Shown one piece after another: positions 1 to 6,286 of a DNA stretch of 17,206 nt (the first letter of the stretch is position 1; each line of letters begins with the position of its first letter). This DNA is from Methanosarcinales archaeon (lineage in GTDB: Archaea > Halobacteriota > Syntropharchaeia > Alkanophagales > Methanospirareceae). A program made the position numbers and the translations under genes. Location of the stretch: contig JAODGP010000004.1 in the NCBI GenBank assembly GCA_025464345.1, positions 1 through 17,206 of the forward strand. Direction: 5' to 3'. The notes beneath the pieces are model-generated. The model saw only the letters and a program-made list of their open reading frames with translations, ran no database searches and was not told the DNA's origin.

Positions 1-2
1 CA

Positions 3-104
3 GAAATGAGAATAACAAAGAGAACATCCTGGTATTTGATAGCCAGACTTGACATACCCTGGGGAACGGATGTTAAAGAAAAGGTTCAGATAACTATAGG
101 ATAA
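3..104 (+). CDS. C-terminal end of an unidentified protein (cut by window edge)
   Basis: The frame is open from the left edge and ends at TAA 102-104. The visible tail has 33 residues and includes SWYLIARLDIPWGTDVKEK followed by VQITIG. The alternation of hydrophobic and polar residues suggests a beta-strand-rich C-terminus, but I recognise no family. The ATG at 6-8 is in frame, yet a 32-residue protein starting there is unlikely and I see no ribosome binding site. The 46-nt repeat copy begins five bases after the stop. Whether this is an intact gene end or a fragment left by rearrangement cannot be told from the window. Confidence 0.4.
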   Translation, partial: EMRITKRTSWYLIARLDIPWGTDVKEKVQITIG

Positions 105-109
105 GCTGC

Positions 110-155
110 CAGGGATGCCCCCGAATTTATTCGGAGGTGGCGTGGATGGGGCTTT
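110..155 (+). repeat. 46-nt palindromic-core repeat, copy A
   Basis: The unit is cagggatgccc, then a 14-nt palindrome (ccgaat-tt-attcgg, 121-134), then aggtggcgtggatggggc plus ttt. The second copy at 774-819 has the same length and identical flanks, but a different palindrome that is still fully paired. The outer GCCC (117-120) can pair with GGGC (149-152) around the inner hairpin. The shape resembles right-end hairpins of IS200/IS605-type elements or a small structured RNA. No transposase gene is present in the window. Confidence 0.75.
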
Positions 156-165
156 TTATGCGGAA

Positions 166-186
166 CGAGATATAAATGCAATCTCG
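166..186 (+). repeat. Small inverted repeat after copy A
   Basis: CGAGAT (166-171) and ATCTCG (181-186) form a perfect 6-bp stem around a 9-nt loop. It sits just downstream of repeat copy A and upstream of the promoter of the 285-731 gene. It may be part of the same element or a transcript end. No comparable hairpin follows copy B. Confidence 0.35.
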
Positions 187-230
187 CAAAAAAGCATTTT
201 ACAAGCAGAAGCTGGTTAAAGTGGTTATGG

Positions 231-277
231 TTTTATATAGTCATAGTATTAACATTATTATGAAGAGAAAAAGGAGA
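231..277 (+). promoter_or_regulatory. Promoter and Shine-Dalgarno of the 285-731 gene
   Basis: A TATA-like box, ttttatatag, lies at 231-240, predicting transcription from about 262. A strong Shine-Dalgarno, aaggag (271-276), is 8 nt before the ATG at 285. Together they support this gene and its start. Unlike many genes in the window, this one has a leader with a ribosome binding site. Confidence 0.55.
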
Positions 278-284
278 TAAAAAG

Positions 285-731
285 ATGGTATCTGAATTAT
301 TTTGGTTTGTCACAGTGCCTCTCGTAGCTTTAATCCTGACTATTATGCTTCCCTTTTTTATTAAGATTCTGCCCGATTTAGCATATATTAAAGACGGCGT
401 GAATGAGATAAAGGAGGCAACAGAAGAATCCAGAAGGATATTGGAAGAAACTAAGAACACTATAATATACGGTCTTGTAGATACAATAAAAACTTTTGCA
501 CAAGCTTCAAGTGGCAATCCTTTAAGTGAGAAAGAGAAAAAAGAGCTGAATAATCTCTTGGATAAAGGAGTAAAAGAAGGGTTAGATGAAAAAGAGACAG
601 AAAAGCTGAGAGAATTAACTGATAAATTATCAAAAGATTTAAGCGATTTCGGAGCAATTGCACTTATAATAACCAGAAATTTATTGGAGGGTTTTTTGCG
701 AAGGGGAGGACCTAACATTAAAGTTTCGTAA
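285..731 (+). CDS. Small membrane-anchored coiled-coil protein, unknown function
   Basis: This protein of 148 residues has one hydrophobic segment at about residues 5-28 (rich in V, L, I and F), which reads as an N-terminal membrane anchor. Highly charged heptad-like helices follow (about 35-60 and 80-125, rich in E and K). A weaker hydrophobic stretch lies at about 122-136 (FGAIALIITRNLL). No catalytic motif is visible. The organisation, one anchor followed by a long helical soluble part, is like structural or phage-shock-type small proteins, but I do not recognise a family. It has a TATA box and a good Shine-Dalgarno, so it is probably expressed. It is AT-richer than the genes to its right and is bracketed by two directly repeated 46-nt elements, which suggests it belongs to an acquired or rearranged patch. 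Confidence 0.7.
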   Translation: MVSELFWFVTVPLVALILTIMLPFFIKILPDLAYIKDGVNEIKEATEESRRILEETKNTIIYGLVDTIKTFAQASSGNPLSEKEKKELNNLLDKGVKEGLDEKETEKLRELTDKLSKDLSDFGAIALIITRNLLEGFLRRGGPNIKVS

Positions 732-773
732 ACGTTTGTAAGGAGATAAAAGCAAAAGAAATAATAAAAACAA

Positions 774-819
774 CAGGGATGCCCCGCTTTTCAAAGCGAG
801 GTGGCGTGGATGGGGCTTT
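774..819 (+). repeat. 46-nt palindromic-core repeat, copy B
   Basis: This copy has the same unit as copy A (110-155): cagggatgccc, a 14-nt palindrome (cgcttt-tc-aaagcg, 785-798), then aggtggcgtggatggggc plus ttt. All 32 flanking bases match copy A. In the palindrome, four of six stem pairs differ and every difference is compensated on the other arm. Both copies point the same way and bracket the 285-731 gene. Confidence 0.75.
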
Positions 820-1048
820 CAGGAGTAATGAAAAGGGGGGAATAAGCTGGGAAGTCTTTTTAAATGCCCCAGCTGTGATCCTACAAAAAGTGAGTCCATG
901 GGTAGATGGAGGAGCGGTTTCTGGAATAGCAACTTGTGCGAATTGCGGCGATCAGTCAATATTATACAGCGGGAAATACGATGTTAATGGCGAGCCTTCT
1001 GGGATTTTGTCTACACCAGAGAAGAAGTGGTGGCAATTCTGTAAATAA
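779..1048 (+). CDS. Weakly supported small ORF with a CxxC motif
   Basis: The ORF has 89 codons. Its ATG lies inside repeat copy B, so the first dozen residues only translate the repeat. The rest looks protein-like, with TCANCGDQSILYSG and a C-terminal EKKWWQFCK. CxxC plus a late Cys suggests half of a zinc-binding module. I recognise no family. The repeat may have inserted into, and replaced the front of, an older gene. The purine run at 831-840 could be a ribosome binding site, but no good start codon follows it in this frame. It could also be non-coding. Confidence 0.3.
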   Translation: MPRFSKRGGVDGAFRSNEKGGISWEVFLNAPAVILQKVSPWVDGGAVSGIATCANCGDQSILYSGKYDVNGEPSGILSTPEKKWWQFCK

Positions 1049-1058
1049 ATTTTACAAT

Positions 1059-1079
1059 AGAGGTGGCACTCACCCCTCT
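1059..1079 (-). terminator. Possible hairpin at the end of queC
   Basis: AGAGG(TG) at 1059-1065 can pair with (CA)CC..CCTCT at 1071-1079 with a small bulge. It lies 27 nt beyond the queC stop on that strand. No long T-run follows, so a role in termination is only a guess. Confidence 0.2.
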
Positions 1080-1105
1080 GAACTCACCTTCGGTAACTCA
1101 TTCAG

Positions 1106-1792
1106 TTAAAATAACTCATACTCCGTCGGGTCTGCCACACCAGCCATCCGGAATCCTCTTATGCGATGTACGCATGACTCACAGCGTCCACAATGCTTCT
1201 CACCGCCGATGTAGCATGAATAAGTGAGTTCAAGCGGGGCTTTCACTTCTATTCCCTTCTTTATTATCTCTGGCTTGTGCATATCCACGAGCGGTGCGAT
1301 GACCCGTGGAGGAATGGCTGAATAAGCCACTGCTTCCGGTAAGACCATATTGTACCTGCTGACGAACTCACTGCTATTATCTGGATAGGACTTCGCCTCT
1401 TCGGCATTGAAGCCCACGAAGATGCTATCAGCACGGATAGATTCCGCATATGCGCTCGCTATTGCGAGTAGCACGAGATTGCGACATGGCACCCATGTGG
1501 ACGGTGTCTCACGCTCATCCAGATGGACCTCTTCACCGGTCGGTACTGCCACGCCTTGATCGGTCAATGCAGAGCCGCCCAGGTCCTTCAGGAAGCCGAG
1601 CTCGACGAATCTCAGTTCGCTCGCATTCAACCGTGCGGCAATCTTATTTACTGCTTCTCGCTCACGTGCCTCCGCTCTCTGACCGTAGGATACGTGTAAG
1701 ATATACAGCTCATATCCCGCACGTGCTGCAATTGTAGCAGCAACTGTGGAGTCTATACCGCCTGAACATACACATACCGCCCTCTTCATCAT
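1106..1792 (-). CDS. queC: 7-cyano-7-deazaguanine synthase QueC
   Basis: QueC makes preQ0 from 7-carboxy-7-deazaguanine, ammonia and ATP; in archaea preQ0 feeds archaeosine of tRNA. The ATP pyrophosphatase P-loop SGGIDS lies near the N-terminus, followed by the family's HVSYGQRAEAREREA and PCRNLVLLAIASAYAE segments. The C-terminus has four cysteines in SCYIGGEKHCGRCESC, the expected zinc site. I place the start at the ATG at 1790-1792 (or the next ATG, 1787-1789), not at the upstream ATG at 1849. The extra 19 residues have no family counterpart, and a TATA-like box lies about 25 nt before 1792, fitting a leaderless message. The length of 229 residues is normal. The gene follows the UbiA gene on the same strand with an 88-nt gap that holds this promoter, so it is probably transcribed on its own. 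I see no other preQ0 genes in the window. Confidence 0.93.
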   Translation of the reverse strand: MMKRAVCVCSGGIDSTVAATIAARAGYELYILHVSYGQRAEAREREAVNKIAARLNASELRFVELGFLKDLGGSALTDQGVAVPTGEEVHLDERETPSTWVPCRNLVLLAIASAYAESIRADSIFVGFNAEEAKSYPDNSSEFVSRYNMVLPEAVAYSAIPPRVIAPLVDMHKPEIIKKGIEVKAPLELTYSCYIGGEKHCGRCESCVHRIRGFRMAGVADPTEYELF

Positions 1793-1810
1793 AAAATAGG
1801 TTATGTTTTG

Positions 1811-1821
1811 AATATTAAAGG
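1811..1821 (-). promoter_or_regulatory. TATA-like box of queC
   Basis: On the minus strand this reads cctttaatatt. Its centre is about 24-27 nt from the ATGs at 1792 and 1789, the spacing of a leaderless archaeal promoter. It lies inside the N-terminal extension that a start at 1849 would give, which argues against that start. Confidence 0.5.
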
Positions 1822-1880
1822 TAGCAACTCCCTGAAATTCATGCTTCAAGCCTCCTTCCTACCCCGTACACTAAATGCTT

Positions 1881-2843
1881 TCACACCACCGCCAGTATCT
1901 TCAGGCAGAATATACCGATGAGCGCCACAGGTATGAGTATCATGCCCTGAAATGCGTCTCTCACCAGCTTATTCAGTTCTTCCTCTCGTTCCAGCACTCT
2001 ACCACGGAGCAATACCACCAGACTCTTCGCAGTGTAATACGTCGGTAATGCGAGTAACGGAATTCCGTAAACTGCACCAAGCCGTAAGAGGACGGAGTAT
2101 GAAGCCCACGACGCCAGTGTCAGTGGCAGATACAGTGCGAGTGTTCTGCGCTTACCCAGTCGTATAGCGAGGTTCCGGCGTCCCGCCATCGTATCGTATG
2201 CGAAATCCGGCAGTTCTCGCAGAAGCTTCAACTTGAACACGTCTATTATCCATGGTAGAGCTGCCAGTGTCGGAACCCAGCTGACGCAATGTGCCTGTAG
2301 ATAATAACCACTGAATACAGTGAGCCAGCCAACGCCGATGGTCAAATCCAGCTCGCCCAAGCCACTATACGATAATCTCGGTCCCCTTGAGTATGAATAC
2401 GCAACGAGGATACCGGTCAATCCAAGCGGCAGTGTAAGCGGTCCCGTGTGAAGCACGCACCACAGCACTATACTGAACGGTATAGCAGCCACCAGACAGA
2501 TGTAAGCACCGGTCAATGCCTGTTCCACCGTTATCCGCCCGGTTTCAAACGCATTGAACCGCCCGCTGGCTCCGGTCGAATGTAACGAACTCGCATCTCC
2601 ACGAAACAGCCTGCCGCCACTTGAGAGCTTACTGTAATCCGTATATACACTGCAGGCATTGAGCACGAAACAGAACTCGGTGAGCAGAAATACTGCGATA
2701 AGCGAGCAGATAAGAGCTGGCAGGTCTATTGTATAGCCCTCACTCCATGCGATGACCGAGCCGAGCATAAAAGGTATTATAATTGTGGAGAACTTGGGCA
2801 GCCCTGATATCTCTATCCAGCCTCTGATCGTTTCATGCTTCAT
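1881..2843 (-). CDS. UbiA-family prenyltransferase, MenA-like, with an altered first Asp motif
   Basis: This is a polytopic membrane protein of 320 residues with about eight or nine hydrophobic segments. UbiA-family enzymes move a prenyl chain from its diphosphate to an acceptor in the membrane. The second Asp motif is clear (LPDFAYDTMAGRRNLAIRLG, D213 and D217), and SGLGELDLTIGVGWLTVFSG followed by YYLQ (residues 160-183) looks like MenA, the 1,4-dihydroxy-2-naphthoate prenyltransferase. The first motif, normally NDxxD, reads SVYTD (65-69) and keeps only the last Asp. Substrate and activity are therefore uncertain: quinone, lipid or another acceptor. It overlaps the upstream AIR-synthase-related gene by the four bases ATGA, so the two are probably translationally coupled. 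No other menaquinone genes are visible here. Confidence 0.75.
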   Translation of the reverse strand: MKHETIRGWIEISGLPKFSTIIIPFMLGSVIAWSEGYTIDLPALICSLIAVFLLTEFCFVLNACSVYTDYSKLSSGGRLFRGDASSLHSTGASGRFNAFETGRITVEQALTGAYICLVAAIPFSIVLWCVLHTGPLTLPLGLTGILVAYSYSRGPRLSYSGLGELDLTIGVGWLTVFSGYYLQAHCVSWVPTLAALPWIIDVFKLKLLRELPDFAYDTMAGRRNLAIRLGKRRTLALYLPLTLASWASYSVLLRLGAVYGIPLLALPTYYTAKSLVVLLRGRVLEREEELNKLVRDAFQGMILIPVALIGIFCLKILAVV

Positions 2844-4180
2844 ACCACTCTCAATATCGCACTCATCCGTTCTCGCTTACGTCTCGCATTCTCTACCGCA
2901 ACGTCCACCTTGCGCTTCATCGCTTCAAACTCCTCATCTCGAATCCGCTCCCCCACCGCTCGCTTCACCGGCGTGTATGCCGACTCACGGAATTTCGGTC
3001 TGAAATCCTGCCTCTTACCGTCAGCAATGAGTTCTGCACCTTCTCCTGCCTCTACCTCGCCTATCTCCTCAATCCTTATATTATGAGCGTTCATAACCCG
3101 CTTTATCTCTTTTACAAGCCCATCAGGGCATATAACGAGGAGTGAGTCCAGAGATACACCGAGATAATCAATGCCATAGCGGAGCAGCATTCTGAGAACC
3201 GCAGGATTCACCATAGCACGGATACGGTCCTCGTAAAATACCAGTTTCACACCCGATACCTCTGCAATCTCCCGTGCATCACCTCTTATACCACCGTTTG
3301 TAACATCGGTCATCACATGGATTCCCTTAACCAAGCCAGCATCAATCAGTGCTTTACATGCCACCAGGAACTTCACGTTCAGCGTCTCCTTCACCACCTC
3401 ATACTCGCCATTATACAATGCCGTGGTTGATATGGTGCCACCGCCAGCACCTTCGGTCATCAGTATCACATCTCCCGCAGATGCACCCGCCCGTGTCACA
3501 ATCTCATCCTCATCTGCGATACCGACAGCGCCAACGCACCCGGTCATGCGTTCGCCAATCACCATATCACCGCCGATACGGAGTGTCGAGCCCGTAACGA
3601 GTGGCACGCCAGTCGCATCAGATACCGCAGAGATGCCCGCAATATGGTCAAATATCTTACCCACATCGCCATCATCTGCAACATGTATGTCCGAGAACAT
3701 AGCGATTGGCGTGGCACCCATGACATACACATCACGGAGAGCCGCACGAGCGACATGAAAGCCCGCAATGAACGGGAAATCGCTCAATCGTGAGTGCATA
3801 CCATCAACAGTAACCACGATGAATTTGTCCTGCACCTTAACAACGCCTGAATCACTCAGTGATGAGGAATCAGCCACTGCTCCGGTCACTCCTATCAGCT
3901 CGCCTATCTTCTGATGGACATAGAAATCGCCCGCACCACGTGACCCGACACCGAACTCGCCCATATGAACGCCTGATTCAACAGGAACGAGCAGTTCTTC
4001 ATCGTCCTTTACAGCCAGTGTCCTCTTTGCCTCCTCAACTGCCGCTTCTGTGAACCTTTTCAGCGCTTCCGCGCTTATACCCGGCTTTATCTCCCTTATG
4101 CGAGTGCGTAATTCCGCAATTATCGCATCATCATCTCTGCCACGCCTGAGATTCCGTTTCACAAAACCCTCTATATCCAT
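2840..4180 (-). CDS. AIR synthase-related (PurM/HypE/SelD-fold) protein
   Basis: The protein has 446 residues. The N-terminal 60 or so are charged and helical. After them comes a PurM-type fold: GVGSRGAGDFYVHQKIGELI, a D-containing strand at FIVVTVDGMHSRLSDFP, then AALRDVYVMGATPIAMFSDI, and a C-terminal half with MTDVTNGGIRGDAREIAEVS and YLGVSLDSLLV. This superfamily binds ATP and uses it to activate an amide, thiocarboxamide or selenide substrate. Long archaeal members like this one are annotated as HypE-like or AIR-synthase-related, and I know of no settled reaction. It abuts the fumarase-type gene (that stop ends one base before this ATG) and overlaps the UbiA gene by ATGA, so the three form one transcription unit. 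The C-terminal 60 residues are highly charged (RKRERMSAIL), unusual for PurM itself. Confidence is high for the superfamily and low for the exact function. Confidence 0.75.
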   Translation of the reverse strand: MDIEGFVKRNLRRGRDDDAIIAELRTRIREIKPGISAEALKRFTEAAVEEAKRTLAVKDDEELLVPVESGVHMGEFGVGSRGAGDFYVHQKIGELIGVTGAVADSSSLSDSGVVKVQDKFIVVTVDGMHSRLSDFPFIAGFHVARAALRDVYVMGATPIAMFSDIHVADDGDVGKIFDHIAGISAVSDATGVPLVTGSTLRIGGDMVIGERMTGCVGAVGIADEDEIVTRAGASAGDVILMTEGAGGGTISTTALYNGEYEVVKETLNVKFLVACKALIDAGLVKGIHVMTDVTNGGIRGDAREIAEVSGVKLVFYEDRIRAMVNPAVLRMLLRYGIDYLGVSLDSLLVICPDGLVKEIKRVMNAHNIRIEEIGEVEAGEGAELIADGKRQDFRPKFRESAYTPVKRAVGERIRDEEFEAMKRKVDVAVENARRKRERMSAILRVV

Positions 4181-4747
4181 CTATTTCCTCTTAGCCGTTC
4201 GGGTATTTAAGCGTTTATATAAGCTGTTGCCGCTTGCATCCATGGCGACCACAAGCGGACCGAAGTCCTCAACATGCAGGTGCCAGACCGCTTCAGCCAT
4301 TCCGAGCTCCTGCCAGTGCAGTGCTATAACACGCTTTATGCGAGTGGCAGCCAGGACCGCAGCACCTCCCGGCATTGCAAGATAGATGCATCCGTGCGCA
4401 CGCATGGCTTCCTGTGTCCGGGCACCCATACCGCCCTTACCTATTATAGCACGTATCTGGAGCATTTTTATGAGCTCGGGCGTCGTTGATTCCATCCTCG
4501 CACTGGTTGTCGGTCCCGCTGCTATTATCTCTCGCCCTGCTGCAAGAGGACCGCAGTGGTATATCACCGCACCACGTTCTATCGGCACCTCCCTGCCGGC
4601 TTTACAGTACTCCAGGATACGATGATGCGCTCTGTCCCGTGCTGTGTACACTTCACCGCTCAGATATACAATATCGCCGGCATGCAATTCCCGCACGTCA
4701 CGTTCCGCAAGTGGTGTGTGCAGATTCTTCTGCATCATTTGCCCCAT
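4181..4747 (-). CDS. Fumarate hydratase class I beta subunit (or tartrate dehydratase beta)
   Basis: The 188 residues match the C-terminal (beta) part of class I [4Fe-4S] fumarases, in which alpha carries the cluster and beta completes the active site. Family segments are the opening HTPLAERDVRELHAGDIVYL, IYHCGPLAAG, AGPTTSARMESTTPELI and GKGGMGARTQEAMRAHGCIY, then GGAAVLAA. No alpha subunit is present in the window, so it must be encoded elsewhere if the enzyme is active. ATGs occur at codons 1, 4 and 5. The upstream TATA-like box at 4766-4773 fits the first ATG as a leaderless start. It is first in an operon with the AIR-synthase-related and UbiA genes. L(+)-tartrate dehydratase or another hydro-lyase of this family is an alternative. 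Confidence 0.85.
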   Translation of the reverse strand: MGQMMQKNLHTPLAERDVRELHAGDIVYLSGEVYTARDRAHHRILEYCKAGREVPIERGAVIYHCGPLAAGREIIAAGPTTSARMESTTPELIKMLQIRAIIGKGGMGARTQEAMRAHGCIYLAMPGGAAVLAATRIKRVIALHWQELGMAEAVWHLHVEDFGPLVVAMDASGNSLYKRLNTRTAKRK

Positions 4748-4824
4748 TAATAACTGATAGGTAAGATTATATCAGTGTACACGTCTGTGCAACCTTTAAG
4801 TATAAAAATCTCTTCCCCTAATAC
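4748..4824. promoter_or_regulatory. Divergent promoter region, fumarase beta / rhomboid
   Basis: The 77 nt between two divergent start codons hold two AT-rich boxes. The minus-strand box gatataat (4766-4773) serves the fumarase-type operon. The plus-strand box tttaagtataaaaa (4795-4808) serves the rhomboid gene. Both are 20-28 nt from their ATGs with no Shine-Dalgarno, so both messages are probably leaderless. Confidence 0.5.
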
Positions 4825-5538
4825 ATGGCAGCCCGATGTACCGTCTGTGGCAGACCCGCACCATATAGATGCAGGTACTGTGGTGATACGCTATGCGAAG
4901 AGCACCTCCCGCCGGAGAAGCACTGGTGCGTGGGCATGAGCAGCATCGGACTGTACTATCAGCGCAGCGATAGAAGACGGAGAATCAATATTGGCATCTT
5001 CCATCATAACTACGCATATCTGATTCTGCTCCTGATGTCTATTTCTTTCGTTCTGCAGCTCGATTCCGACTATACCGCGATGCTCATTCTGGTTCCCAGC
5101 CACATACTTGAACGCCCATGGACGCTTGTAACGCATATCTTCCTGCATGGTAGCTTCTGGCATTTCATTGTCAATATGTTCGTCTTCTTCTTCTTCGCAC
5201 CACTGCTGGAACGCCGTGTAGGTAGTATGAAGTTCCTGCTTATCTTTTTTCTCTCCGGCATCTTCGCGGGCGCTGGCTATAGCGTCTTCGGCACTCATCC
5301 CGCGCTGGGCGCAAGTGGTGCGATATACGGTATTCTTGGCACTCTTGCGGTGCTTATGCCGGGGCTGCATGTGTATATCTTCCCGCTGCCCATACCAGTG
5401 GAGCTCTGGATGATGGTCATCCTGTTTGCATTGTATGATTTCCTCATGATTGGCTCGGGGGACATGGTTGCACATACCGCACATCTATCCGGGCTCTTAT
5501 TCGGCTTATTTGCCGGGTGGCGGGAGTCCCGGCGTTAA
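4825..5538 (+). CDS. AN1-type zinc finger-rhomboid intramembrane serine protease
   Basis: The protein has 237 residues. An N-terminal AN1-like zinc finger carries Cys at 5, 8, 16, 19, 24 and 35 and His at 27 and 33. A charged linker (RSDRRRRIN) and a six-helix rhomboid domain follow. Catalytic Ser is in LGASGAIYGI (S164) and catalytic His in HTAHLSGLLFG (H220). HFIVN (H113, N117) matches the oxyanion-side His and Asn. Rhomboids cut substrate proteins within the membrane. The cytoplasmic AN1 finger may recruit substrates or partners, but that role is inferred. The same fusion is known from other archaea. The start is fixed by the zinc finger beginning at residue 5 and by a TATA box 20-28 nt upstream. 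The riboflavin operon follows after a 70-nt gap with its own promoter. Confidence 0.9.
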   Translation: MAARCTVCGRPAPYRCRYCGDTLCEEHLPPEKHWCVGMSSIGLYYQRSDRRRRINIGIFHHNYAYLILLLMSISFVLQLDSDYTAMLILVPSHILERPWTLVTHIFLHGSFWHFIVNMFVFFFFAPLLERRVGSMKFLLIFFLSGIFAGAGYSVFGTHPALGASGAIYGILGTLAVLMPGLHVYIFPLPIPVELWMMVILFALYDFLMIGSGDMVAHTAHLSGLLFGLFAGWRESRR

Positions 5539-5540
5539 GT

Positions 5541-5583
5541 TTTTTATGTATATATGCCATCCAGCATAATGAGATGCATCTCA
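5541..5583 (+). promoter_or_regulatory. Riboflavin operon promoter with a 14-bp palindromic operator candidate
   Basis: A TATA-like stretch, tttttatgtatatatg, spans 5541-5556, predicting transcription from about 5577. Centred on that point is a perfect 14-bp palindrome, tgagatgcatctca (5570-5583). The first gene of the operon carries a winged-helix domain, so autoregulation by binding this site is plausible. A strong Shine-Dalgarno, aggagg (5595-5600), precedes the ATG at 5609. Confidence 0.6.
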
Positions 5584-5608
5584 ATTTTGCGAAAAGGAGG
5601 GGGGAGCG

Positions 5609-6286
5609 ATGAGTGGGGATATAATATTCTCCCTGAGGAAACTCGCTTTGCTGGGCGCCATTGAGCAGCCGGTCAAATTATCGTCCGGGCATTTCGCATC
5701 CATAATCAAATCCAGCGTTCAAACCGCGGCAAGGCGGCTACAGGAGCTTGAACGCAAAGGACTGGTGTATCGTAAGATAATTGCTGATGGACAGTGGATA
5801 ACCCTGACGGAGAAGGGTGTGGAGGAACTGAAGAAGGAATGTTACGAATATCAGGCGATCTTCTCCAGTCCGAATCTGGAGGTGGAAATCGCCGGACGGG
5901 TGGTTACCGGTCTGGGCGAAGGTAAGTATTACACCACCCTGGAGGGCTATAAGAAGCAATTCGAGTCTAAATTGGGGTTCACTCCCTTCCCGGGGACTTT
6001 AAACCTGCAGCTCGATCCCTATAACATAGAGATACGCAAGAAGCTTAACTGGCGTAATGGCATTGTGATAGAAGGGTTCGAGTCCGAGAGCAGGACATTT
6101 GGCGGTGTCAGATGCTTCGCCAGCAGGATAGTGGAGCCTCATGCGGAAGATATAACGAGCGCTGTCATCATCCCTGATCGGACGCATTATCCAGATGATG
6201 TCGTGGAGATAATCTCGCCGGTTTACCTCCGCTGTGAACTCAAGCTGAAAGACGGGGACATCGTGAGGACGAAAGTGAAGATATGA
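5609..6286 (+). CDS. ribK: CTP-dependent riboflavin kinase with winged-helix regulator domain (RbkR/RibK)
   Basis: The protein has 225 residues in two parts. Residues 1-85 or so form a winged helix-turn-helix (VQTAARRLQELERKGLVYRK, then WITLTEKGVEELKK). Residues 90-225 are the archaeal riboflavin kinase, with AGRVVTGLGEGKYY, LEGYKKQF and LGFTPFPGTLNLQL. This enzyme makes FMN using CTP rather than ATP. In archaea the two-domain form is known as RbkR, a combined kinase and transcriptional regulator of riboflavin genes. It overlaps ribB by ATGA, so the pair is one operon. The palindrome upstream is a natural candidate for its own operator. The start is supported by a strong Shine-Dalgarno. Confidence 0.93.
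   Translation: MSGDIIFSLRKLALLGAIEQPVKLSSGHFASIIKSSVQTAARRLQELERKGLVYRKIIADGQWITLTEKGVEELKKECYEYQAIFSSPNLEVEIAGRVVTGLGEGKYYTTLEGYKKQFESKLGFTPFPGTLNLQLDPYNIEIRKKLNWRNGIVIEGFESESRTFGGVRCFASRIVEPHAEDITSAVIIPDRTHYPDDVVEIISPVYLRCELKLKDGDIVRTKVKI

Noticed and set aside
233..718. A 161-codon minus-strand ORF opposite the 285-731 gene
   Set aside because: Ser/Phe/Leu-rich antisense translation with no promoter. The plus-strand ORF has a TATA box and Shine-Dalgarno.
1793..1849. A longer queC start 19 codons upstream
   Set aside because: The added residues are not found in the family, and the likely TATA box lies inside them.
4891..5484. A 197-codon minus-strand ORF opposite the rhomboid gene
   Set aside because: It lies entirely within the rhomboid coding region, has a low-complexity His/Glu-rich translation and matches no family. 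The rhomboid frame has all catalytic residues.
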